A stretch of 64,000 bases of DNA from Streptomyces sp. NBC_01497. Lineage in GTDB: Bacteria; Actinomycetota; Actinomycetes; Streptomycetales; Streptomycetaceae. The stretch covers positions 6,696,001 to 6,760,000 of the forward strand of contig NZ_CP109427.1 in NCBI RefSeq assembly GCF_036250695.1, written 5' to 3'. The notes under the pieces are model-generated. The model was given only the letters and a program-made list of their open reading frames with translations. It was not told where the DNA came from and made no database searches. How positions within the stretch are numbered: position 1 is the stretch's first letter; each line of letters begins with the position of its first letter. Positions 7,776 through 15,992 of the stretch are shown in pieces. The position numbers and the translations under genes are program-made.

Positions 7776-8708
7776 CTACCAAGCGGGCCCGGACGGCCCG
7801 CCCGCCCGCGGCGTCCCCGCCAGGAAGCCGCGCAGCAGCGCCGCCGTTCCCGCGCAGTGCTCCCGGGCGATCTCCCGGGCTGCCTCCGCGTCCCCTTCGA
7901 GGACCGCGCCGACCAGCGCGGTGTGCTGGACCTGGGAGTGTTCCAGGTTGCGCACCAGCAGCGGGATGCAGTCGAGGAGGTCGTTGACGCGCGAGCGTAC
8001 CGCCGCGTACTGCGCCGTCAGGGTCGGCGTCCCGGCGAGTCGGGCGAGGGTGAGATGCAGCAGCGTGTCCCGCCTGCGGTAGTCGGCGAGCGGGGCGTCG
8101 CGGGTCGCGTCGAGGGCGGCGCGCAGCCGGCCGGCGCGCTCGCCCGACAGGCCCTCGGCCGCGCACAGCCCGGCCGCGCCGCTCTCCAGCACCTCCCGGA
8201 ACCGCAGGACGTCCTCCAGGTCGGTGTCCGCCATCCGCCGCCGCAGCTCGTCGGTGCCCGCGCCGGGCGCGCGGGTGTCCGGGGCCGGCCTGGGGCGGAC
8301 GAACGTGCCACCGTACCGTCCCCGCCTGCTCTCCACGAGCCCCTGGTCGGTCAGTACCCTCAGCACCTCGCGCAGGGTGACCCGGCTGACGCCGAGCCGC
8401 TCCGCGAGCTCACGCTCGGCGGGGAGCCGGCCGCCCGGCGGGACGAGGCCGAGCCGGACGACCTGGAGGATCTGCTCCAGGGCCTCCTCGAAGCCGTTGC
8501 CTGCCCGCACGGGCCGCACTACCGGGGCCAGCCCGTCCGCGCCGGCGGCGAAGGACGTGCCGGCGGACCCGCCCGCGCCGTCGCGGGAAGCCGCGCCCGC
8601 CACCGCTCGCGTGCGGGCGTTCGCGCCGGCGTTCGTGCGCGCCTGCGCTTCTGCTTTCGCGCGCCCGCCCACGTCCGGTTCCGCGCCGGTGTCACCGCCC
8701 TCCGCCAC
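7776..8708 (-). CDS. FadR/GntR-family (FCD) transcriptional regulator
   Basis: The 310-residue product has a winged-helix domain at about residues 75-145 (LPPGGRLPAERELAERLGVSRVTLREVLRVL) and a helical FCD ligand domain after it. The GTG at 8706-8708 has GAGGGGAG upstream, so I chose it although it gives a ~70-residue Ala/Gly/Arg-rich N-terminal extension unusual for the family. A later in-frame GTG could be the true start. It is divergent from the glutamine synthetase-like gene, and palindromes lie in the 76-bp gap. It probably controls both directions. Confidence 0.85.
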   Translation of the reverse strand: MAEGGDTGAEPDVGGRAKAEAQARTNAGANARTRAVAGAASRDGAGGSAGTSFAAGADGLAPVVRPVRAGNGFEEALEQILQVVRLGLVPPGGRLPAERELAERLGVSRVTLREVLRVLTDQGLVESRRGRYGGTFVRPRPAPDTRAPGAGTDELRRRMADTDLEDVLRFREVLESGAAGLCAAEGLSGERAGRLRAALDATRDAPLADYRRRDTLLHLTLARLAGTPTLTAQYAAVRSRVNDLLDCIPLLVRNLEHSQVQHTALVGAVLEGDAEAAREIAREHCAGTAALLRGFLAGTPRAGGPSGPAW

Positions 8709-8732
8709 GCTGGCTCCCCTCTTCACAATCAA

Positions 8733-8755
8733 AGGTTCGAACCTATACCTTAAGG
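8733..8755. promoter_or_regulatory. palindromic operator region between the FadR gene and the glnA4-like gene
   Basis: Two perfect palindromes stand side by side in the divergent gap: AGGTTCGAACCT (8733-8744) and CCTTAAGG (8748-8755). The first lies about 41 bp before the synthetase start and 25 bp before the regulator start. It is the natural candidate site for the FCD regulator. Confidence 0.5.
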
Positions 8756-8784
8756 CTTCGGCTGACCGAAGGAGGAAGCACCCC

Positions 8785-10149
8785 GTGGCAGACCGCACAC
8801 CCCCGCTCCCCACCGGCGAACTCGCCAGGCTCATCGGCACGGGCGAGGTGGACACCGTCGTCCTCGCCTTTCCCGACATGCAGGGCAGACTCCAGGGCAA
8901 GCGGTTCGCCGCGCCGTTCTTCCTCTCCGACGTCCTCGACCACGGAGCCGAGGGCTGCAACTACCTGCTCGCCGTCGACACCGAGATGAACACCGTCGAC
9001 GGCTACGCGATGTCCTCCTGGGACCACGGCTACGGGGACTTCGCCCTGCGGCCCGACCCCTCCAGCCTGCGCCGCGTGCCCTGGCATCCCGGCACGGCAC
9101 TGCTCATGGCAGACCTCGCCTGGAGCGACGGCTCGGCCGTCGTCGCCGCGCCCCGGCAGATCCTGCGCCGCCAGCTCGACCGCCTCGCGGAGCGCGGACT
9201 GAGCGCCCACGTCGGCACGGAACTCGAATTCATCGTCTTCAAGGACACCTACGAACAGGCCTGGGACGCCCGCTACCGGGGCCTGACCCCGGCCAACCAG
9301 TACAACATCGACTACTCCGTGCTCGGCACCGGCCGCATCGAACCGCTGCTGCGCCGCATCCGCAACGAGATGGCGGGCGCCGGCCTCACCGTCGAGTCGG
9401 CGAAGGGCGAATGCAACCCGGGCCAGCACGAGATCGCGTTCAAGTACGACGAGGCGCTGACCACCTGCGACCACCACGCCGTCTACAAGACCGGCGCCAA
9501 GGAGATCGCGGCGCAGGAGGGCGTCTCGCTGACGTTCATGGCCAAGTACGACGAGCGCGAGGGCAATTCGTGCCACATCCACCTCTCCCTGCGGGACCGG
9601 GACGGGCATCCGGTCATGGCGGACGAGGCGTCCGGGGGGATGTCCGCGCTCATGCGGCACTTCCTCGCGGGACAGCTCGCCGCGCTGCGGGACTTCGCCC
9701 TGCTGTACGCGCCCAACATCAACTCCTACAAGCGCTACCAGCCCGGTTCCTTCGCGCCCACGGCCGTCGCCTGGGGGCACGACAACCGCAGCTGCGCGCT
9801 GCGGGTCGTCGGCCACGGCGCCTCGCTGCGGTTCGAGAACCGGGTGCCGGGCGGTGACGTCAACCCCTACCTCGCGGTGGCGGGGCTGGTGGCCGCCGGG
9901 CTGTACGGCGTCGAGCACGAGCTGGAACTCCCCGACGCCTGCGCGGGCAACGCCTACGAGGGCGACTACGCGCGGGTGCCCGCGACGCTGCGCGAGGCCG
10001 CCGAGCGCTGGAGCGCCAGCGATATCGCGCGTGCCGCGTTCGGGGAGGAGGTCGTCGCCCACTACGCCAACATGGCGCGCGTCGAACTCGCCGCGTTCGA
10101 CGCGGCCGTCACCGACTGGGAGCTGCGCCGCTCCTTCGAACGCCTCTAG
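8785..10149 (+). CDS. glutamine synthetase-like gamma-glutamyl-amine ligase (GlnA4-like)
   Basis: This 454-residue protein belongs to the GS I-like superfamily: VGTELEFIVF and AKGECNPGQHEIAFKYDEAL supply glutamate metal ligands, NSCHIHLSL and LRFENRVPGGDVNPYLAVAG follow. It lacks the adenylylation motif of biosynthetic GlnA. The GTG at 8785 has AAGGAGGAAG upstream. Gene neighbours (PuuD-like hydrolase, FadR, aldehyde dehydrogenase, SDR) and chromosomal position match Streptomyces coelicolor glnA4, reported to make gamma-glutamylethanolamide from ethanolamine. That substrate is therefore the best guess, with polyamines as the alternative. ATP-dependent glutamylation would detoxify the amine and prime it for oxidation. 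Confidence 0.88.
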   Translation: MADRTPPLPTGELARLIGTGEVDTVVLAFPDMQGRLQGKRFAAPFFLSDVLDHGAEGCNYLLAVDTEMNTVDGYAMSSWDHGYGDFALRPDPSSLRRVPWHPGTALLMADLAWSDGSAVVAAPRQILRRQLDRLAERGLSAHVGTELEFIVFKDTYEQAWDARYRGLTPANQYNIDYSVLGTGRIEPLLRRIRNEMAGAGLTVESAKGECNPGQHEIAFKYDEALTTCDHHAVYKTGAKEIAAQEGVSLTFMAKYDEREGNSCHIHLSLRDRDGHPVMADEASGGMSALMRHFLAGQLAALRDFALLYAPNINSYKRYQPGSFAPTAVAWGHDNRSCALRVVGHGASLRFENRVPGGDVNPYLAVAGLVAAGLYGVEHELELPDACAGNAYEGDYARVPATLREAAERWSASDIARAAFGEEVVAHYANMARVELAAFDAAVTDWELRRSFERL

Positions 10150-10231
10150 GCGGTGCCCGTAGCCGCCGCCGTACCCCCGCGGCCCGCTGCCCGGGTCCGC
10201 GGGCCCGTCACACAAGGAGGACACCGCGCCC

Positions 10232-11629
10232 ATGTCCCGGCACCACCACACCACCGGCGCGCCGGACGCCGCAGGACACCGCGTCCTCGACCCGGCCACC
10301 GGTGAGGTCTTCGCCACCGTCCCCGCCACCGGTCCCGCCGAGGTCGACGCGGCGGTGCGGCGCGCCGCCGCCGCCCAGCGCGGCTGGGCCGCCGCCGCGC
10401 CCGCCGACCGCGCCCGGCTGCTGCGCCGCTTCGCCGTCCTCGTGGACGAGCACGTGGAGGAGCTCGCCCGCCTGGAGGTGCGTCAGGCGGGCCACACCAT
10501 CGGCAACGCCCGCTGGGAGGCGGGCAACTTCCGCGACCTCCTCGACTACGCGGCCGGGGGAGTGGAGCGCCTGACCGGCAGCCAGATCCCGGTCCCCGGG
10601 GGCGTCGACATCACCTTCCTCGAACCGCTCGGCGTGGTCGGTGTGATCGCACCCTGGAACTTCCCCATGCCCATCGCCGGCTGGGGCAGCGTGCCCGCGC
10701 TCGCGGCCGGCAACGCGGTCCTCCTCAAGCCCGCCGAGACCACCCCGCTCACCGCACTGCGCCTGGCCGAACTGGGCCTGGCGGCAGGCCTGCCCGAGTA
10801 CCTCTTCCAGGTGCTGCCCGGTGCGGGGCCGGTCACCGGCGACGCGCTGGTGACGCATCCGGGCGTCGCGAAGATCGTCTTCACCGGGTCCGCCGCCGTC
10901 GGCACCTCCGTGATGGCGAAGTGCGCCGCCGCCGTGAAGCGGGTCACCCTGGAGCTCGGCGGCAAGAGCCCCAACATCGTCTTCGCCGACGCCGACCTCG
11001 AACGGGCCGCCGCGAGCGCCCCCATGGCCTTCCTGGACAACGCCGGCCAGGACTGCTGCGCCCGTACCCGCATCCTCGTGCAGCGCGACGTGTACGACCG
11101 TTTCCTCGACCTGCTGGCGCCCGCGATCGCCGCCGTCAGGGTCGGCGACCCGGCGGACGAGGACACCGACATGGGCCCGCTGATCTCCGCCGGGCAGCTG
11201 GAGCGCGTGCGCTCCTACGTCCCGGACACGGCACCCGGCATACGGGGCAGCGCCCCGCAGGGGCCGGGTTTCTGGTTCCCGCCGACCGTCCTGACGGATC
11301 TCGCTCCCGACGCGCCGGCCGCCACCGAGGAGGTCTTCGGGCCGGTGGCCGCCGTCCTGCCCTTCACGGACGAGGACGACGCGGTACGGCTCGCCAATGC
11401 CACGCCGTACGGCCTGTCCGGGTCGCTGTGGACACGGGACGTGGGCCGGGCGCTGCGCGTGTCGAAGGCCGTCGCGGCCGGGAACCTCTCCGTCAACTCC
11501 CACAGCAGCGTGCGCTACTGGACCCCCTTCGGCGGCTACAAGCGCTCCGGCCTGGGCCGCGAACTGGGCCCCGGCGCGCTCGCGGCCTTCACCGAGACCA
11601 AGAACGTCTTCATCAGCTCGGAGGACTGA
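10232..11629 (+). CDS. NAD(P)-dependent aldehyde dehydrogenase
   Basis: The 465-residue enzyme has the full ALDH catalytic set: VIAPWNFP (about residues 138-145), KPAETTP, the general-base Glu241 in LELGGKSPN, and the nucleophile in GQDC (Cys275). A second cysteine follows at 276. It starts at an ATG after CACAAGGAGGACACC, 82 bp after the synthetase gene, and is followed 5 bp later by an SDR gene, so all three are likely co-transcribed. In context it would oxidise the aldehyde formed from a gamma-glutamylated amine, as PuuC does. The sequence alone does not define the substrate. Confidence 0.9.
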   Translation: MSRHHHTTGAPDAAGHRVLDPATGEVFATVPATGPAEVDAAVRRAAAAQRGWAAAAPADRARLLRRFAVLVDEHVEELARLEVRQAGHTIGNARWEAGNFRDLLDYAAGGVERLTGSQIPVPGGVDITFLEPLGVVGVIAPWNFPMPIAGWGSVPALAAGNAVLLKPAETTPLTALRLAELGLAAGLPEYLFQVLPGAGPVTGDALVTHPGVAKIVFTGSAAVGTSVMAKCAAAVKRVTLELGGKSPNIVFADADLERAAASAPMAFLDNAGQDCCARTRILVQRDVYDRFLDLLAPAIAAVRVGDPADEDTDMGPLISAGQLERVRSYVPDTAPGIRGSAPQGPGFWFPPTVLTDLAPDAPAATEEVFGPVAAVLPFTDEDDAVRLANATPYGLSGSLWTRDVGRALRVSKAVAAGNLSVNSHSSVRYWTPFGGYKRSGLGRELGPGALAAFTETKNVFISSED

Positions 11630-11634
11630 AACCC

Positions 11635-12450
11635 ATGACGAACATCCCGACCCCCGCCCCGGACGCGGGCGGCGCCGTCTCCGTCTGCCGCCGTCTCGTG
11701 GGCCGCACGGCCGTCGTCACCGGCGCCGGCAGCGGCATCGGCCTCGCCACCGTGCGCCGGCTCGCCTCCGAGGGCGCCCGCGTGGTCTGCGCCGACATCG
11801 ATGAGGAAACGGGCAGGGCCGCCGCGGCCGAGGTGGACGGCCTGTTCGTACGGGTCGACGTCACCGACGCCGAACAGGTCGAGGCGCTGTTCGAGGCCGC
11901 GTACGACACGTACGGCAGTGTCGACGTCGCCTTCAACAACGCGGGCATCTCGCCGCCCGACGACGACTCGATCCTCGACACCGGTCTCGACGCGTGGCGG
12001 CGCGTCCAGGAGGTCAACCTGACGTCCGTCTACCTGTGCTGCAAGGCCGCCATCCCGTACATGCGCCGCCAGGGCCGGGGCTCCATCATCAACACGGCCT
12101 CCTTCGTGGCCCGGATGGGCGCCGCGACCTCGCAGATCTCCTACACCGCGTCCAAGGGGGGCGTGCTCGCCATGTCGCGGGAACTCGGCGTCCAGTTCGC
12201 CCGCGAGGGCATCCGGGTCAACGCGCTGTGCCCGGGGCCGGTCGACACCCCGCTGCTGCGTGAGCTGTTCGCGAAGGACCCGGAGCGGGCGGCGCGCAGG
12301 CTGGTGCACATCCCCCTCGGCCGGTTCGCGGAGGCCACGGAGATCGCCGCCGCCGTCGCGTTCCTCGCCAGCGACGACGCGTCGTTCGTGAACGCCTGCG
12401 ACTTCCTCGTCGACGGCGGTATCTCCGGTGCGTACGTGACGCCGCTGTAG
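11635..12450 (+). CDS. short-chain dehydrogenase/reductase
   Basis: The 271-residue classical SDR has the cofactor motif VVTGAGSGIGLA (about 28-38), the acidic residue in VCADID favouring NAD, NNAG (101-104), and a Ser156-Tyr170-Lys174 catalytic set (INTASF, SYTASKGG). The C-terminus ends ACDFLVDGGISGAYV, typical of glucose/3-oxoacyl reductase-like members. The ATG at 11635 lies five bases after the aldehyde dehydrogenase stop. It is the last gene of the amine cluster and is followed by a convergent terminator. A role in oxidising or reducing a pathway hydroxyl/carbonyl intermediate is inferred from position only. Confidence 0.9.
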   Translation: MTNIPTPAPDAGGAVSVCRRLVGRTAVVTGAGSGIGLATVRRLASEGARVVCADIDEETGRAAAAEVDGLFVRVDVTDAEQVEALFEAAYDTYGSVDVAFNNAGISPPDDDSILDTGLDAWRRVQEVNLTSVYLCCKAAIPYMRRQGRGSIINTASFVARMGAATSQISYTASKGGVLAMSRELGVQFAREGIRVNALCPGPVDTPLLRELFAKDPERAARRLVHIPLGRFAEATEIAAAVAFLASDDASFVNACDFLVDGGISGAYVTPL

Positions 12451-12477
12451 CCGGCGGCGCCGCGGTCCTGGCGGTGT

Positions 12478-12512
12478 CTCACGGCGCACCCCGGCCCGGG
12501 GCGCGCCGTGAG
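12478..12512. terminator. bidirectional hairpin terminator between convergent genes
   Basis: CTCACGGCGC (12478-12487) pairs with GCGCCGTGAG (12503-12512), and the loop contains further C/G pairing. It lies between the SDR stop at 12450 and the methyltransferase stop at 12524, so it can serve both strands. Confidence 0.7.
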
Positions 12513-12523
12513 GAAGCCGGGGA

Positions 12524-13312
12524 TCAGCGGACGCGTCCCACCCCGGCGTACCCGGAGTCCGCGCCCGGCAGCCCGGCGTCCGCCGGCTGCGGGGTGTCCT
12601 TGTACCAGCAGGGCACCAGACCCGGCTCCACGAGGTCGAGCCCGTCGAAGAACCGCAGGATCTCGGCGTGCGTACGGGGCCGCAGGTCGATGCCGGCGGC
12701 CCGGTACTCGTCCGTCCGGTCCTGCTCGGCGGTCAGCCGGTCCAGGCTGAGGTGGGAGAGGATCAGGCAACTGCCGGGCACGAGCGGTTCGAGCAGTCTG
12801 CGCACGATGCCGTACGGGTCCCGGCCGTCGGGCACGAAGTGCAGCAGCGCGATCAGGGAGAGGGCGATCGGCCGGTCGAAGTCCAGCGTCCCGCAGGCGC
12901 GTTCGAGGATGGCGTCGGGGTCGAGGACGTCCGCCTGGACGTAGTCGGTGCGGCCCTCGGGGGAACTGACCAGCAGCGCCTCTGCGTGCCGCAGCACGAT
13001 CGGGTCGTTGTCGACGTAGACGACCCGGCACGCCGGATCCACGTCCTGCGCTATCTGGTGGAGGTTCGGTTCGGTGGGAATGCCGGTGCCCACGTCCAGG
13101 AACTGCCGGATGCCGTCGGCGGCCGTCCAGGCGATCACCCGGCGCATGAACGCCCTGTTGGCCGCTGCGCCGTTGCGCGCCTCGACCGGCAGCCGCTCGG
13201 CGACGGCCTGGTCGACGGGGTAGTTGTCCTTCCCGCCGAGCAGGTAGTCGTAGATGCGCGCGGGATGCGGCCTGCTGGTGTCGATCACGGGCCGGGGCGT
13301 GCCTGCTGTCAT
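12524..13312 (-). CDS. SAM-dependent methyltransferase of the DUF574 (PF04672) family
   Basis: This 262-residue protein opens with the family hallmark SRPHPARIYDYLLGGKDNYP, then has a Rossmann SAM site FLDVGTGIPTEPNLHQIA, YVDNDPIVLRHAEALL and QADVLDP. The ATG at 13312 follows a strong AGGAGGT, which outranks the upstream frame to 13402. Streptomyces genomes hold dozens of DUF574 paralogues, mostly with unknown substrates, and this one has no informative partner. It is convergent with the SDR gene and precedes nothing obvious in its own direction. Confidence 0.88.
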   Translation of the reverse strand: MTAGTPRPVIDTSRPHPARIYDYLLGGKDNYPVDQAVAERLPVEARNGAAANRAFMRRVIAWTAADGIRQFLDVGTGIPTEPNLHQIAQDVDPACRVVYVDNDPIVLRHAEALLVSSPEGRTDYVQADVLDPDAILERACGTLDFDRPIALSLIALLHFVPDGRDPYGIVRRLLEPLVPGSCLILSHLSLDRLTAEQDRTDEYRAAGIDLRPRTHAEILRFFDGLDLVEPGLVPCWYKDTPQPADAGLPGADSGYAGVGRVR

Positions 13313-13492
13313 GGGTGGACCTCCTGAATGTCCGGCCGTCACCACCTCGCCGTACGGCCGCCGTAGGCACGGACCCTGCCACACCCGACCCGGCCGCGGC
13401 ACCCGCGGCCCCCGGAACCCGAACCTCCGTCACCTCGCCGGAACAGCAGGTGAGTTGGCGAGAGCCCGATGCCGGGGCGCGCCCGCGGGACA

Positions 13493-14695
13493 CTAGAGGA
13501 AGGTGAGCCCCTCGCCCCGGTACGTCGGCACCGTCGCGCTCACCCGGTCGCCCTCGACCAGGTGCAGCGCGGCGAACCGCTCGCACATCTCGCCCGCCTT
13601 CGCGTGCCGGAACCACACCGTGTCGCCGATCAGCAGATCGTCCGCGGCCGAGCCCAGTAGCGGCGTCTGCACCTCACCGGGGCCCTCCTGCGCGTCGTAG
13701 CGCAGCCCCTCCGGCAGGTACGGCACCGGCAGCCGGTCCTGGCCCGCGACGCCGGACGCCGGATAGCCGCCGCCCAGCACCGTCACCACGCCGACCCCCG
13801 GCCTGCGCACGACGGGCTGCCCGAACAGCGCGGCCGGACGCCCGGAGAACGACGTGTAGTTGTCGAACAGGCGCGGCTGGTAGAGCCCCGACCCCGCGGC
13901 GATCTCCGTCACCGCGTCCTCCGCCGCCGTGTGCTGCACGCTGCCCGTGCCGCCGCCGTTGACGAACTCCAGCTCCGGGGCCACCGCCCGCACCGCGCGT
14001 ACCGCCTCCGCGCGCCGCCCCGCCAGCTCCCTGCGCGCCGCCGCCTGCATCAGCCGGATCGCGCGCGAGCGCAGCGGCCGGCCCGCCACCGTGTCGCCGA
14101 CACCCGCCACATGGCCCTCGTACCCCATCAGGCCGACCAGCCGGAACCCCGGCCTGCGCGCCACCGACCGCGCCAGGTCCGCAAGTTGAGCCGGTTCGCT
14201 CAGCGGTGAGCGCAGCGGGCCGATCCGTACCCGGCCGCCGAACATCCGCAGCGAGGTGTCGAGTTCCAGGCAGACCCGGATCTCCTCCCGGCCGCCGTCG
14301 CGCGCCGCGTCGATCAGGTCCAGTTGCGCCGGATCGTCGACCATGACGGTGACCGAGCCCGCGAGCTTCGGATCGGCCGCGAGCTCCCCGTACGCCGAGC
14401 GGTCCGCCGACGGGTAGGCGAGCAGCACGTCGTCGAAACCCGCCCGCGCGAGCCACAGCGACTCCGGCAGGGTGAACGACATCAGGCCCGCGAAACCGTC
14501 CCGCGCGAGGACCCGCTCCAGCAGGGCCCGGCAGCGAACCGACTTGCTGGCCAACCGGATCGGCTTGCCGCCCGCGCGCCGGACGAGATCGTCGGCGTTC
14601 GCGTCGAATGCCTCCAGGTCCACGACGGCCAGCGGCGCTTCGAGATGCGCGGTGGCCCGGTCGTACCGGGCCCGGTCGGAGGCGAAGGGAGTCAT
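13493..14695 (-). CDS. PLP enzyme with alanine-racemase N-terminal fold (amino acid deaminase/aldolase type)
   Basis: The 400-residue product resembles fold-type III D-threonine aldolase/D-serine dehydratase-like proteins. The PLP lysine is probably Lys51 in IRLASKSVRC. The barrel continues through ICLE/VCLELDTSLRMFGGRV and LVGLMGYEGHVAG, and the C-terminal domain has VEFVNGGGTGSVQ-like and RHAKAGEMCERF segments where a metal-binding His/Cys pair is usual. The ATG at 14695 is the first start near the family N-terminus. It is divergent from the proline-rich membrane protein gene. A role in D-amino acid catabolism is family-based. Confidence 0.78.
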   Translation of the reverse strand: MTPFASDRARYDRATAHLEAPLAVVDLEAFDANADDLVRRAGGKPIRLASKSVRCRALLERVLARDGFAGLMSFTLPESLWLARAGFDDVLLAYPSADRSAYGELAADPKLAGSVTVMVDDPAQLDLIDAARDGGREEIRVCLELDTSLRMFGGRVRIGPLRSPLSEPAQLADLARSVARRPGFRLVGLMGYEGHVAGVGDTVAGRPLRSRAIRLMQAAARRELAGRRAEAVRAVRAVAPELEFVNGGGTGSVQHTAAEDAVTEIAAGSGLYQPRLFDNYTSFSGRPAALFGQPVVRRPGVGVVTVLGGGYPASGVAGQDRLPVPYLPEGLRYDAQEGPGEVQTPLLGSAADDLLIGDTVWFRHAKAGEMCERFAALHLVEGDRVSATVPTYRGEGLTFL

Positions 14696-14918
14696 GGGCC
14701 GAGCTTGCCAGAGCCGATTACCTGACGGTAGACGTGCGCGTGCCGCGCGTCGGGACGGCACCCGCAGCGTTGCCCGCGCGGGGTCCCGGTACTCCCGCGA
14801 GCCCGTAGAGTTACGTCCGGACTCCGGGCGAACGGGCGTGTCCCGTACGGTGATCCGCAACGCGGCCCGACGCGCGCCCGGCCGGGCAGGCACGGACTTC
14901 AGGGACCCGGAGGGGCGG

Positions 14919-15992
14919 ATGAGCATCGAGGCGCAGGGCTCCGCCGTACCGCCGCCGCCCACGGCTCCGCCACGGCAGGCCGCTCGGCCGTCGGTCCCGC
15001 CGCCGTCGGTCCCGCCGGGACCCGGGACGCCGCCGAGATCATCCGTACCTCCCGTACCGCCACTGCCTCCGGTGCCGTACCAGGCGTCGGCAGCGCGGAC
15101 CCCGGGCGCGGGGCCCTGGGCCGGCCCCGCGCGGACGGTGCCTCCGCTCCCGCCCCTGCCACCGGGACACGTCGCGGCGCCGGCACCGCCCGGCGCGCCC
15201 ACCGCGACCTCCACCGCGCTCCGGCCCGGGCCGGGCAGCCGGCTCCCGCGCACGGCGGCGGTCGTCGCACTGTTCGTCCTCGGCCTCGGGCTCGTCGGCG
15301 GCGCGCTCGCCGGGAACTGGCTGCTCGACGACGACCCGGACGCCCCCACCGCGGTCAGCCGCTTCGACGCCGCGCGCGACCTGTGGCACAGCACGCCCGT
15401 CGACACACTCTTCCCGCCCGTCCTCGACGGCGTGGGAGCGGGACCCGACGGCGCCCGGCGCACCTGGACGCGGCTCGGCGTGGCCCCCGACAGCGGCTGC
15501 GCCGGCGCGCTCGATCCGGCCCTCGCCACCGCTCTGCGCTCGGTGGGCTGCCTGCGGGTGATACGGGCGACCTACCGGGACGCGACCTCCAGCGACATCA
15601 CCACCGTCGGCCTCGTCTTCACCAAGGCCGACCCGGTGGCCATGACCACTCTGCGCACCGGCTTCGCCGACCGGCACCTCGCGGCGGACACCGCCCTCGT
15701 GCCCACCGCCTACGCCGTACCCGGCACCATCGCCGCGTCCTTCGGGGACCGGCAGCGCGCCAGTTGGAGCATCGACATCCTCACCCAGGCCCCGGTCGTC
15801 GTCTACGCCGTGAGCGGCTTCGCCGACGGGCGCACGGTCACCGCGCCGGAACCTGCCGCGTCGGCCACGGCCGCACACGCCACGAGTCCCGCCGCGCAGG
15901 CCGGACTCGGTTTCGAGGCCAGGGGCCTCGCCGACAGCGTCGAGCGCGGCATACGGACCCTGACCGCCGCGCGGCCGGCGGCCCACCGATGA
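14919..15992 (+). CDS. proline-rich single-pass membrane protein of unknown function
   Basis: This 357-residue protein has about 105 N-terminal residues dominated by Pro, Ala and Gly (runs such as PPPSVPPGPGTPP). One membrane span follows (TAAVVALFVLGLGLVGGALAG, about 111-131), then an extracytoplasmic domain of ~220 residues with two cysteines around SGCAGAL and VGCLRV that could form a disulfide. I do not recognise the outer domain. The gene overlaps the downstream subtilisin gene by 4 bp (ATGA), so the two proteins are probably made together. This suggests the protease acts on, or is tethered near, this protein. Confidence 0.75.
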   Translation: MSIEAQGSAVPPPPTAPPRQAARPSVPPPSVPPGPGTPPRSSVPPVPPLPPVPYQASAARTPGAGPWAGPARTVPPLPPLPPGHVAAPAPPGAPTATSTALRPGPGSRLPRTAAVVALFVLGLGLVGGALAGNWLLDDDPDAPTAVSRFDAARDLWHSTPVDTLFPPVLDGVGAGPDGARRTWTRLGVAPDSGCAGALDPALATALRSVGCLRVIRATYRDATSSDITTVGLVFTKADPVAMTTLRTGFADRHLAADTALVPTAYAVPGTIAASFGDRQRASWSIDILTQAPVVVYAVSGFADGRTVTAPEPAASATAAHATSPAAQAGLGFEARGLADSVERGIRTLTAARPAAHR

